Source of the DNA: Actinoplanes utahensis
GTDB taxonomy: Bacteria; Actinomycetota; Actinomycetes; Mycobacteriales; Micromonosporaceae
Reading direction: 5' to 3'
DNA: 64,000 nucleotides
Assembly (NCBI RefSeq): GCF_016862455.1
Contig: NZ_BOMZ01000110.1
Span: 25,817-89,816 of the forward strand
Shown: piece after piece, positions 43,470-52,184 of the stretch
Layout: each line of letters begins with the position of its first letter
How positions within the stretch are numbered: position 1 is the stretch's first letter
Translations under genes and position numbers: made by a program
Notes under the pieces: model-generated
The model's input: the letters and a program-made list of their open reading frames with translations, nothing else
What the model was told of the DNA's origin: nothing
The model's database searches: none

Positions 43470-45185
43470 TCAGGCCTCGACGTCGATCTCGACCGGCAGC
43501 TCGTCCGCCGCGGCGTACGCGACGGCCGCCTTGACCAGCCCGTCGAAGAGCGGGTGCGGCCGGGTCGGGCGGCTCTTCAGCTCCGGGTGCGCCTGGGTGG
43601 CCACGAAGTACGGGTGCACCTCGCGGTCCAGCTCGATGAACTCGACCAGCCGCCCGTCCGGCGAGGTGCCGGAGAAGACCAGGCCGGACTGCGACAGCTT
43701 GTCGCGGAAGTCGTTGTTCACCTCGTAGCGGTGCCGATGCCGCTCGGAGATCTCCGTCGCGCCGTACACCTCGGCGACGATCGACCCGTCCTTGAGCTTC
43801 GCCGGGTACGCCCCGAGCCGCATGGTGCCGCCCAGGTCGCCTTTGCCGGCGACGATGTCCTCCTGGTCGGCCATCGTGGAGATGACCGGGTAGGTGGCCC
43901 GCTCGTCGAACTCGACCGAGTTGGCGCCGGTCAGCCCGGCCAGGTTGCGGGCCGCGTCGATGGTCATGCACTGCAGGCCCAGGCAGAGGCCGAGGATCGG
44001 GATCTTGTTCTCCCGGGCGTACCGCGAGGTGTTGACCTTGCCCTCGATGCCGCGGACGCCGAAACCACCGGGGATCACGATGCCGTCGGCGCCCTTGAGC
44101 GCGGCCGCGGCGCCGGCCGGGGTGACGCAGTCGTCGCTCGGCACCCACCGGATCTTGATCTTCACGGTGTTGCCGAAGCCGGCGGCCCGGATCGCCTCAC
44201 TGACCGACAGGTACGCGTCCGGCAGGTCCACGTACTTGCCGACCAGCGCGATGGTGATGGTCCGCTTCGGGTGGTGCACCCGTTCGAGGAGATCGTTCCA
44301 GGTGTTCCAATTCACATCCCGGAAGGACAGACCCAGGCGGCGTACGACGTACGCGTCCAGACCCTCGTCGTGCAGCACCTTCGGGATGTCGTAGATGCTC
44401 GGCGCGTCCGGGCAGGCGATGACGGCCTCGGCGTCGACGTCGCAGTACAACGCCAGCTTGTGCTTCATCTTCTCCGGGATCTCCCGGTCGCTGCGGCAGA
44501 TCAGCGCGTCCGGCTGGATACCGATGTTGCGCAGCGCGGCCACCGAGTGCTGGGTCGGCTTGGTCTTCAGCTCGCCCGACGGCGCCAGGTACGGCACCAG
44601 CGAGACGTGCAGGTAGAAGACGTGATCCCGGCCGACCTCGTGGCGCACCTGGCGGATCGCCTCCAGGAACGGCAGCGACTCCATGTCGCCGACGGTGCCG
44701 CCGACCTCGGTGATCACCACGTCCGGGACGTTGCCGTTCTCGTCCGGGTCGGCCATCGCGAAGATCCGGCTCTTGATCTCGTTGGTGATGTGCGGAATGA
44801 CCTGCACGGTGTCACCGAGGTACTCGCCGCGCCGCTCCCGGGCGATGACCGCCGAGTAGACCTGGCCGGTCGTGACGTTCGCCTTGCCGGAGAGATCCCG
44901 GTCCAGGAACCGCTCGTAGTGACCGACGTCGAGGTCGGTCTCCGCCCCGTCCTCGGTGACGAAGACCTCACCGTGCTGGAACGGGTTCATCGTCCCGGGG
45001 TCGACGTTCAGGTAGGGGTCGAGCTTCTGCATCACGACACGGAGGCCGCGGGCGGTGAGCAGATTGCCGAGGCTGGAGGCGGTGAGGCCCTTGCCCAGCG
45101 AGGAGGCGACGCCCCCGGTGACGAAGATGTGCCGCGTTTCGCGCACTGATGAGGCCAAGGCCCGCTCCCGTGGTCGCCGTTTCAT
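43470..45185 (-). CDS. pyrG: CTP synthase
   Basis: 571 residues from ATG 45185; shorter GTG/TTG starts nearer to the domain exist. N-terminal amidoligase domain: VTGGVASSLGKGLTASSLG near 22-40, DPYLNVDPGTMNPFQHGEVFV near 58-78, the latter two contiguous in the gene. C-terminal glutaminase domain: PGGFGVRGIEGK near 365, nucleophile Cys in GLCLGLQ near 390, and the His-Glu pair in AHPELKSRPTRPHP near 525. Makes CTP from UTP, ATP and glutamine. Highly conserved. Next to the NUDIX gene, xerD and steB/recN relatives as in other actinobacteria. Confidence 0.97.
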   Translation of the reverse strand: MKRRPRERALASSVRETRHIFVTGGVASSLGKGLTASSLGNLLTARGLRVVMQKLDPYLNVDPGTMNPFQHGEVFVTEDGAETDLDVGHYERFLDRDLSGKANVTTGQVYSAVIARERRGEYLGDTVQVIPHITNEIKSRIFAMADPDENGNVPDVVITEVGGTVGDMESLPFLEAIRQVRHEVGRDHVFYLHVSLVPYLAPSGELKTKPTQHSVAALRNIGIQPDALICRSDREIPEKMKHKLALYCDVDAEAVIACPDAPSIYDIPKVLHDEGLDAYVVRRLGLSFRDVNWNTWNDLLERVHHPKRTITIALVGKYVDLPDAYLSVSEAIRAAGFGNTVKIKIRWVPSDDCVTPAGAAAALKGADGIVIPGGFGVRGIEGKVNTSRYARENKIPILGLCLGLQCMTIDAARNLAGLTGANSVEFDERATYPVISTMADQEDIVAGKGDLGGTMRLGAYPAKLKDGSIVAEVYGATEISERHRHRYEVNNDFRDKLSQSGLVFSGTSPDGRLVEFIELDREVHPYFVATQAHPELKSRPTRPHPLFDGLVKAAVAYAAADELPVEIDVEA

Positions 45186-45288
45186 CGGTTCTTGCGGCCG
45201 GGGCAAGCCCCATCCACGGGAGTTCACCGTAACACTGATTGCCGGGGCCGCCATGTTCGGGCTGCTCGCGTGCGTGTCAAAACGCCCC

Positions 45289-47805
45289 TTACGGTATGGG
45301 CACCGGATCGCCGTCCGATTTGCGGAGCAGCGGCCCGCCGGGACCGTCGGTCTCGCCCGGCGGCGGGGTCCGGTCCGCCGCGTGCAGCAGCACCCGCAGC
45401 GCCGTCAGCACCGCCACCGGCACCGCCGCGGCCGCCGCCGCACCGGCCGCGCCCAGCGCCGTACCGCCCAGCACACCCGCGATCAGCGTGGCCACCACCG
45501 TCCCGGCCACCCCCGCCCGGACCGCCGGATGCAGGCCGTAGACCCGGTTCAGGCCGCCCCACGGGGAGAACTGGCAGAACGCCAGCATCGCCGCCCCGCA
45601 CAGCGCCAGCAACGTGAGCGGGCTGTCCACCAGCGCCTGCCCGTTGGCGGCCGCGGCCCGCTGCATCGCCGGACCGGCCGTGCCGTCGCCCAGCGCGGTC
45701 AGGAACCGGCCCAGCGTGCCCTGTTCGAGCGGCGCCCGGCTCAGATCCAGCACCGCGAACGCGATGGTCACCGCGACCCCGGTCAGCGCCGCCCAGGCGA
45801 ACCGCGGGAAGGTCAGCCAGCCGCCGGTGCTGATCACCGCCGCCACACACACCCCGGCGGTGACGGCGATCGCGCCGACCGGGTCCGCTCCCAGGTACGG
45901 GCTGCCGACCATGACCACACCCAGCCCGCCGAACGTCACCACGATCACCGGGCGCCAGCGGCGGCTCACCCACTGGGACACTGCCCCGGCGAGCAGCAGC
46001 AGCCCGGCCACGAACACACCCAGGCCGACACTGCCCAGCCCGGCGTACCGGACCCCGTGAATCGCCGAATACCCGGCCACGCCGTTCAACTGCAACCGCG
46101 CCCCGGTCGCCAGATCCACCGCCACCACCAGCACGGTCACCCCGGCCACCGCGGCCAGCGGCCACAGCGTCCGCTCATAGCGCGGAACCAGCCGGATCAG
46201 CAGCGTCCCCGCCACCATCAGCACCGCCGTCGCGAACCCGAACGTCCACGCCGGGTGCGAACTGCTCCACCACGGCGCCAGGTCGGCCAGCAGAGCCGCC
46301 GGAATCGCCAGGCCGGCCGCGATCAGCGCCAGCTCCGCCAGCACCACCAGCCGGCGCGGCGGCAGCGGCGGGCCCAGCGGACCGGCGTGCCGGCGGGCCC
46401 GGATCAGCACCGGGACCACCGCGAGGAACAACAGCAGCTGCAGGATCGCCAGCACGGTGAAGAAGATCTCGGCGACGCCCCGCTGGGCGATCGCCCGCCG
46501 GTCGGCGTCGTGGTCGCCCTGCATCGCCTCGGCCGGGTCCGCGGGACGGCCCGGGGTGACCGTGGCGGCGTACCCCGCGAAGAGCTTCTCCGGGGATTGC
46601 CGGCCGAGCGCCGACAACACCGTCGGCGCCAGATCGACCAGCTGCAGGTAACCGTCCCGGCCGGTGCCGGCCGAGGTGAGCCGGCCACCCGCCCAGCCCG
46701 GGCCCTCGGCGATCGCCACGTGTAGACGCGGCGTGGTGTCGGTGTCGGCCAGGCCGGCGATCAGGATCATCGAGTTCTGCGGGCGGGCGGTGAGGACCCG
46801 GGCGAGGGTACGGTCGGCGGCCTCCACCGCCGCCATCCGCTCCGCCCCCGAACCCGCGATCGTGCCCAGGTCGACGATGCTCAACAGACAGTCGCCGAGC
46901 AGCGCGGACGGATCCTCCGGCAGCTCCGGCACATAGCGGTCCACCCGGCCGAACGGGCGGGCTGCGGCGATCGCGGCGCCCGGCCCGACCGCCACCGAAC
47001 AGCGCACCGACTCGACGAGGGCGCCAGGCGTCGCGCCGTACGGCAGACGGTCCTGGTTGTTGCGGACCACCGTGGGCTGATCGGTGAGGTTCGCGCCGAT
47101 GCCGTCCGGCTGGGTCAGTTTCGGCGCCGCGTCCGGGCAGCGGCCGGTGACCGCCCGGGTGTCCCAGGCCGCGTAATTGCCCGCGCCCAGGGTCAGCCAG
47201 CCGTCCGACGGGCAGGTCACCGCATGCGCCGACCGGACCGACAGCCAGCCCACCGAACCGCGGGTAGCCTCCTGCCACAGCGCGGGAGTGCGGTCCGGAT
47301 CCAGATCCTCCCAGCGCAGGCCCGCCGCGGCGGCGATCACCACGTAGTCGGCCTCGCCACGGTGCTTCTGCTCCGTCGGCCGCATCGTCAGGGCGGACAG
47401 GCTGGCCGCGACCACCAGCGCCACCAGCAGGTAGGGCACCCAGACGGCGGCCATCGGCCCGCGCGGGGTGCCGGGCCGGCGCACCCGCCGCAGCCGTTCC
47501 AGCCGCTCCCGCACCAGTCCCGCCACGCCTGCCCGCGCCTTCCCCACACTCACCGGCTTCTCTCCAGGATCCACCGGCTCCTTCCTACGGCTCTCCGGCT
47601 CCTTGCCCGCGTTCACGGGCTCCTTCCCCGCGTTCGCCGGCTCCTTGCCCCCGCTCACGGGTTCCTTCCCCGCGCTCACGGGCTCGTCTCCCGTACCCAC
47701 CGGGTCTTTTCCCGTACCCACCGGGTCTTTTCCCGTACCCACCAGGTCTTTTCCCGGGTCCATCGGCTCTTTCCCCCGGCCCACCGGGTCTTCTCCAGGG
47801 TTCAC
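45289..47805 (-). CDS. Membrane protein with alkaline-phosphatase-like outer domain and heptapeptide repeats
   Basis: 838 residues, GTG overlapping the GT4 stop by four bases. Residues 4-94 are 13 exact seven-residue repeats (GKEPVxx, GKDPVGT). A helix near 117-142 is followed by an outer domain (about 150-400) whose end, LQLVDLAPTVLSALG, is the typical close of AlkP-superfamily sulfatases and phosphoglycerol transferases. About 12 helices follow. The metal-binding residues of an active AlkP site are not clearly all present. It may be a phospho- or sulfo-transferase acting on a glycan, or a pseudo-enzyme. Lies downstream of the GT4 gene in the same operon. Confidence 0.75.
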   Translation of the reverse strand: MNPGEDPVGRGKEPMDPGKDLVGTGKDPVGTGKDPVGTGDEPVSAGKEPVSGGKEPANAGKEPVNAGKEPESRRKEPVDPGEKPVSVGKARAGVAGLVRERLERLRRVRRPGTPRGPMAAVWVPYLLVALVVAASLSALTMRPTEQKHRGEADYVVIAAAAGLRWEDLDPDRTPALWQEATRGSVGWLSVRSAHAVTCPSDGWLTLGAGNYAAWDTRAVTGRCPDAAPKLTQPDGIGANLTDQPTVVRNNQDRLPYGATPGALVESVRCSVAVGPGAAIAAARPFGRVDRYVPELPEDPSALLGDCLLSIVDLGTIAGSGAERMAAVEAADRTLARVLTARPQNSMILIAGLADTDTTPRLHVAIAEGPGWAGGRLTSAGTGRDGYLQLVDLAPTVLSALGRQSPEKLFAGYAATVTPGRPADPAEAMQGDHDADRRAIAQRGVAEIFFTVLAILQLLLFLAVVPVLIRARRHAGPLGPPLPPRRLVVLAELALIAAGLAIPAALLADLAPWWSSSHPAWTFGFATAVLMVAGTLLIRLVPRYERTLWPLAAVAGVTVLVVAVDLATGARLQLNGVAGYSAIHGVRYAGLGSVGLGVFVAGLLLLAGAVSQWVSRRWRPVIVVTFGGLGVVMVGSPYLGADPVGAIAVTAGVCVAAVISTGGWLTFPRFAWAALTGVAVTIAFAVLDLSRAPLEQGTLGRFLTALGDGTAGPAMQRAAAANGQALVDSPLTLLALCGAAMLAFCQFSPWGGLNRVYGLHPAVRAGVAGTVVATLIAGVLGGTALGAAGAAAAAAVPVAVLTALRVLLHAADRTPPPGETDGPGGPLLRKSDGDPVPIP
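47524..47796 (-). repeat. 21-bp in-frame repeat, 13 units (heptapeptide repeat)
   Basis: Encodes residues 4-94 of the AlkP-like membrane protein. Each unit begins with a Gly codon except the eleventh (Arg). Two central units (GKDPVGT) are identical in DNA. Placed on the cytoplasmic side of the first membrane helix. Confidence 0.85.
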
Positions 47806-48914
47806 CGGCGGACCGCCGCGACTTCCGCGTAGGCCGACCGGACGTCGGCGACCACGTCCTCCTCGCCCGGCCAGGTGGCGGCCTGCCGAGGGCCCCGGGC
47901 CGCGTAGTCGGCCCGCAACTCCGGGTCGGCCAGCAGCCGCCGGACCGCGGCGTCCAGGGCGTCCGGGTCGCGCGGCGGGATCTGCACCGCCGCGTCACCC
48001 ACCAGGCCCGGCAGCCCGCCGACCGCCGTGGTGATCAACGGAACGCCGGCGTGCAGCGCCTCCTGCGCGAACAACTGCCGCGCCTCCCAGTCACTCGTGA
48101 TCACCGCGAGATCGGCGCCGGCCAGCAGGTCCGGCACGTCGGCGCGGTGCCCGAGCAGATGCACCGGGGCGTGCAGCCGGGACGCCCGCTGCGCCAGCGG
48201 CATGTAACTCGGCCCCGAACCCGCGATCACCACCACCGGCTGCGGTCTCAGGTCACGCCAGCGGCCGGCGGCGTCGACGAGCATGTCGTAGTTCTTCTGC
48301 GGGTGCAGCCGCCCGACCGACACGATCAGCGGGGTGTCACCCTTCACCTGGAACTCGGCGCGCACCGCCGACCGGCTCCGCTTCGGCGGCGCCAGTTGCG
48401 GCGTCGCCACCGGCCCCAGCCGCGCGTTACGCGCACCGAGGGCGGTCGCCCGCTGCACCAGATCGTCCGAGGCGCCCAGGGTCAGCGCGGCGTTGCGCGC
48501 CACGATCCGCTCCAGCAGGGCACCGGCCTGGCCTTTCAAGCCTCGCGCGAGGACGGCGTTGTGCCAGGTCACCACGAGGGGTACGCCGGTCCGTGCGACC
48601 GACGCCACGAAAGCCGCCCGCAACCCGTGCGCGTGGATCACCTCGGCGTCCCGCCCGGCGACCGCCCGGCGCAGCTGACGGATCGCGCCGGAGTCCTGCG
48701 GCCCGGGGTCGGCCGGAATCTCCACGACCGCGAACTCCAGCCCCGACGCCGAGAACCCGAAGTGCTGGTCCACCCCCGCCGGCCCGCACACCAGCACCCG
48801 GCACCCACCGGCGACCAGGCCCCGGGCCAGTGAGGCGACGTGCTGCCCGATCCCGCCGGTACTCGACGCGACCACCAGCACGACCGAGCCGCGCCACCCC
48901 TCGTCGCTGCTCAC
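47802..48914 (-). CDS. Glycosyltransferase family 4
   Basis: 370 residues, GTG start. GT-B fold: N-terminal SSTGGIGQHVASLARGLVAGG near 19-38 and VIHAHGLRAAFVA near 92. C-terminal VSVGRLHPQKNYDMLVDAA near 200, ITSDWEARQLFAQEALHAGVPLI near 278 (the conserved E-x7-E retaining motif, in variant form) and VPLITTAVGG. Transfers a sugar from a nucleotide donor. Grouped with the AlkP-like gene (overlap) and, 0.7 kb upstream, with murJ and a PNPT-like gene. Suggests synthesis of a lipid-linked glycan. Confidence 0.9.
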   Translation of the reverse strand: MSSDEGWRGSVVLVVASSTGGIGQHVASLARGLVAGGCRVLVCGPAGVDQHFGFSASGLEFAVVEIPADPGPQDSGAIRQLRRAVAGRDAEVIHAHGLRAAFVASVARTGVPLVVTWHNAVLARGLKGQAGALLERIVARNAALTLGASDDLVQRATALGARNARLGPVATPQLAPPKRSRSAVRAEFQVKGDTPLIVSVGRLHPQKNYDMLVDAAGRWRDLRPQPVVVIAGSGPSYMPLAQRASRLHAPVHLLGHRADVPDLLAGADLAVITSDWEARQLFAQEALHAGVPLITTAVGGLPGLVGDAAVQIPPRDPDALDAAVRRLLADPELRADYAARGPRQAATWPGEEDVVADVRSAYAEVAAVRR

Positions 48915-49622
48915 GACCCCGTGTACCCCTCTCCTCCGGCGGCCGTCACCCGGCCGCTGGTCCGCCCGTCACCGGACCGGTCCGCGTACCCCGATCCCGC
49001 GCGGCCCAGTCTCACACCACCGCCCACCCGTCCATCGCACACCCCACCGACCGCGTGTGCGCTTGCACCACCCACCGCACCCGAACTCCCCGCACCCCCG
49101 CTGCCGGCCCACCCCTCGAACAGCGTGTGCACTTCCGCCACCTGTCGCCCGAACTCCCCACACTGCCGTAGCCGGCCCACCCTCACAGCGTGTGCACGTG
49201 CGGCGCACATAGCGGCCCGAATCAACACACCTGGCGTCAGCACGCCCCGGCGAACAGCGTGTGCCTACAGCCCGGATAACGGCCGAGGTCGACCCGCCGC
49301 CGCGGTCGGCCACCCCGCAGAAAGCCGGCTCGTGTCTCCGCCGTTCAGCGCGCTGGCTGACTCCACGCCCCAACGGTCGGCGCACCCAGCGATCAGGGTC
49401 CACCTGCGGCGTGTACGGCGCCCGAAGTCAACAGACCCACACCGCTGGCGCGCCCCACCGGAGGTTGCCCGTCGACGGGCGGGCGAGTCCGGCACCGGGT
49501 TCCTTCCGGCCGGCTCCTACGCCTGTCACAACGCGCGGGACACAGCAGTGAGAACCATCCCGGGCAAGATCCGCCGCTGTGCGGACAGGCCCACGAACCG
49601 GCGACGACGGTGGGGTCGAGGG
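48915..49622. repeat. 708-bp spacer with diverged 65-70-bp repeats
   Basis: GCGTGTGC recurs at 49053, 49123, 49188 and 49257 (steps 70, 65, 69). The bases between share CCCGAACTCCC, CTGCCG and GCCGGCCCACCC in order. A weaker copy (GGCGTGTAC) lies near 49405. The long reading frames here on both strands have no domain and an odd composition, so I do not call a gene. It separates the murJ and GT4 genes, both on the minus strand, so the GT4 promoter should lie in it. Confidence 0.6.
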
Positions 49623-51374
49623 CTAGCGGCGGAAGCGGCGGGTCAGGGTGGTGACCAGCGGAGCGATGTCGCGGCGGTCCAGGGCCCAGGCCACCGCGGC
49701 GAACACCACCGCGACCGCCACTCCACCGGCGATGCCCTGCACGAGGCTGCCGAACACGCCCGGAACGGGCCAGAACGCCGACCCCAGCACCGCCACCACG
49801 CCCCATCCGGCGAGCCCGGCGACCGCCGCGGCCAGTACCGCGGCTAGCAGCGCCCGGCTCAGCCCGGCGAGCGCCGGGGTGCCCGCGTGCCGCCGGACCG
49901 CCAGGATCAGCAAAAGCCCGGTGACCGACATGCCGATCGCGCTGGCCAGACCGAGCCCGAACACTTCCCGGCTCCCGTCCACGACGGTCGTGACGACGAT
50001 CACGGCCACGCCGGCGGTGAGCCAGCCCACGGCCGAGGCGACAGCGGCCGCGACCGTGGCGCCACGTGCGTAGAGCGCCCGGGACAGCAGAGCGAACAGC
50101 GCGTAGCCGAGCAGCCCGGGCGCGAAACCGATCACGCCGGGAACCCCGTTGGGGGCGTTCATCAGGAAGGCCATCGGGACGGCGAGGCCGGCCAGCGCGG
50201 CGGTGCCGAGCCCGGCGAGCAGCACCACCGACCGGGCGGTTCCGGCGAGCGCGGTGGCGTAGCCGGTCTCGTCACCGGCCGCCACGGCCGCGGAAAGCCG
50301 TGGATAGACGGCTGTCGCCAGGGGAACCGCCAGCACCGCCCACGGCAGCAGGAACAGCGTCTGGGCGCCGGTGTACGCGGCCATCTGCAGGGACGCCAGC
50401 ACCATGATCAGTCCGGCGACCGCCTGCTGGGCGCCGACCGTGACGGCGCCCGCCCAGCCGAGCCGCACCGCCTGCCGCCCCTCGCCGCCGGGGAACGTCA
50501 GCGACGGCCGGAGCCGCAGTCGCAGCCGGGCCACCGGGATCAACAGGCACAGGCTGAGCGCGACGACGCCGAGGGTGGTGCCGACCGACAGGGTCAGCTC
50601 CCCGGCCCGGCTGAGCCCGGCGAACCCGGTGCGGGCGCCGTCGATCCCGGCATAGGCGAGGTACGCCGTCATCACCGTCACGCTGGACAGCAGCGGCGCG
50701 ATCACCGGCCAGGCGAACCGGTGGTGGGCCTGCAGGACGCCGGTCAGCACGATCCCGATGCCGTACAGCGGCAGCTGCGGCGCGAAGATCCGCAGCATCC
50801 GGGCGGCGACCTCCTGATGCTCCGGCGGCACCCCGCTGAACAGTCCGGTGATCGGGCCGGCCAGCAGGAACACGATGACGGCGAGTGGAACCGTCAGGAC
50901 GAGCACCCAGGTCAGCAGTGCCGAGGCGACCCGTCCGACCCGTCCGCGGTCACCGGCCGCGACCGCCCCGGCCAGCAGCGGCACCACCAGGCTGGCCAGG
51001 GCGCCGCCCGCGACCAGTTCGAAGACGATGTTCGGCACCAGGTTGGCGGCGAGATAGATGCTGGCCAGGCCGTCGTTGCCGACGGTGTAGAAGAACACGG
51101 TGGTACGGCCGAACCCGGCGAGCCGGGCCAGCACGGTGAGCACCGAGATCAGCGCGGCCGCGCCGGCGAGCTTGGCGACCGTGCTCCTCCCCGTACCACC
51201 GGGGGTGGAGGAAGCCCGCGAAGCGGAGGAATCACTCGGGGTTGCGGAAACCGGCGAAGCGGAGGAATCACTCGGGGTTGCGGCAGCCGGCGAAGCGGAG
51301 GAGAGCCGCCCGCCGGAGGAATCGCCTGGTCTCACTGGGGCCGGCGGCCGAGTTCGTCGATCGTACGCAGCCAC
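49623..51374 (-). CDS. MurJ-family lipid flippase (MviN)
   Basis: 583 residues, GTG start 43 bases inside the preceding PNPT-like gene. Fourteen or so helices. Family signatures RLAGFGRTTVFFYTVGNDGLASIYLAANLVPNIVFELVAGGALAS in outline near 85-130 and APQLPLYGIGIVLTGVLQAHHRF near 205. The MOP-superfamily MurJ proteins move lipid-linked sugars across the membrane. The first about 60 residues are a Ser/Pro/Ala-rich lead with 12-residue repeats. The usual actinobacterial MurJ has a C-terminal pseudokinase that is absent here, so this is likely a paralogue, perhaps for a glycan other than peptidoglycan. Confidence 0.88.
   Translation of the reverse strand: MAAYDRRTRPPAPVRPGDSSGGRLSSASPAAATPSDSSASPVSATPSDSSASRASSTPGGTGRSTVAKLAGAAALISVLTVLARLAGFGRTTVFFYTVGNDGLASIYLAANLVPNIVFELVAGGALASLVVPLLAGAVAAGDRGRVGRVASALLTWVLVLTVPLAVIVFLLAGPITGLFSGVPPEHQEVAARMLRIFAPQLPLYGIGIVLTGVLQAHHRFAWPVIAPLLSSVTVMTAYLAYAGIDGARTGFAGLSRAGELTLSVGTTLGVVALSLCLLIPVARLRLRLRPSLTFPGGEGRQAVRLGWAGAVTVGAQQAVAGLIMVLASLQMAAYTGAQTLFLLPWAVLAVPLATAVYPRLSAAVAAGDETGYATALAGTARSVVLLAGLGTAALAGLAVPMAFLMNAPNGVPGVIGFAPGLLGYALFALLSRALYARGATVAAAVASAVGWLTAGVAVIVVTTVVDGSREVFGLGLASAIGMSVTGLLLILAVRRHAGTPALAGLSRALLAAVLAAAVAGLAGWGVVAVLGSAFWPVPGVFGSLVQGIAGGVAVAVVFAAVAWALDRRDIAPLVTTLTRRFRR
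51220..51302 (-). repeat. 36-bp in-frame repeat in the MurJ lead
   Basis: Units 51220-51255 and 51256-51291 differ at two bases, followed by a partial copy. Encodes SDSSASPVSATP-type 12-residue units in the disordered N-terminus. Confidence 0.8.
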
Positions 51375-52159
51375 GGCGTGTCCTGGATGACCTTGGTGAA
51401 GCTGACCTTCTCGCTGGCCGCGGTCAGCGCCGCCAGCGCCGCGAGCGCCGCCACCCGCCCGGACGTGCCGCTGCGGGCGACGAGGGCGACGCCGAGCAGC
51501 GCGCCCAGCGAGTTCGCCCCGGCGTCGCCGAGCATGATCTCCTCGTCCAGGTCGCTGGAGAGCAGCGCCGCGCCCGCGCCGAGCGTGCCCGCGGTCATCG
51601 ACGCGTTACGGCCGGCGGCCAGCGGGGTCCCGATGATCGCGGCGGCCTTGATCGCCCGGCCGGGCCGCAGGTCGAAGAGGTTGAGCAGGTTGGCCGTGCC
51701 GGCGATGACCCCGGCGCCGAGCAGGACGTCCATGCCGCGGCCGAAGCGGGACCGGCGGTCGCTGCCGATCAGCGCGGACGCGGCGAGCCCGGCCGCGCCC
51801 ACCCCCGCGATCTTGAGGAGGCCACTGGTCACCTTGCCCTCGCGCAGCGCGCCGAGGTGCCCGGCGAAGCCCTTGAACGCTTTCTGGTCGGGCCGGCCAC
51901 CGACCAGATCGTCGTAGAAACCGACGGCGCCGCTGACCCCGCCCGCGGCGACCGCGGCGGCGGCCAGGCGGCCGGTGCGCGCCCCGGTGACCGCGCCGAT
52001 GGTGGCGCCGGCCGCCAGCGCGGGACCGCCGGCGAGCGTCACGGTCCGGCCGCGGAAGTTGGTCCGCTCCAGGGCGGAGGCCTTCGGATCCTGCCGGATC
52101 CAGGCGAGCACGGTCCTTGCGACCAGGGCGCCGACACCGGCGGAACGGAGGTAGGCCAT
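51332..52159 (-). CDS. MraY/WecA-like polyprenyl-phosphate sugar-phosphate transferase
   Basis: 275 residues with about eight helices. Motifs of the PNPT superfamily: TNFRGRTVTLAGGPA near 34 (cytoplasmic entry motif), GFYDDLVGG near 80 (metal-binding Asp pair), NLLNLFDLRPG near 155 and LGDAGANSLG near 215. The His-rich substrate motif of MraY (HHHxEL) is not seen and the protein is about 50 residues shorter, so the sugar substrate is probably not UDP-MurNAc-pentapeptide. Such enzymes put the first sugar phosphate on undecaprenyl or decaprenyl phosphate. Overlaps murJ, 25 bases after steB/mctB. Confidence 0.82.
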   Translation of the reverse strand: MAYLRSAGVGALVARTVLAWIRQDPKASALERTNFRGRTVTLAGGPALAAGATIGAVTGARTGRLAAAAVAAGGVSGAVGFYDDLVGGRPDQKAFKGFAGHLGALREGKVTSGLLKIAGVGAAGLAASALIGSDRRSRFGRGMDVLLGAGVIAGTANLLNLFDLRPGRAIKAAAIIGTPLAAGRNASMTAGTLGAGAALLSSDLDEEIMLGDAGANSLGALLGVALVARSGTSGRVAALAALAALTAASEKVSFTKVIQDTPWLRTIDELGRRPQ

Positions 52160-52184
52160 GGGCGCAGAGTCTAGACGGGTGCGG

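Noticed and set aside
48840..49847. 335-residue reading frame over the spacer between GT4 and murJ
   Set aside because: Pro/Thr/Ala-rich composition follows from C-rich DNA. It contains the diverged 65-70-bp repeats in shifting frames, runs into murJ antisense and has no ribosome site or domain.
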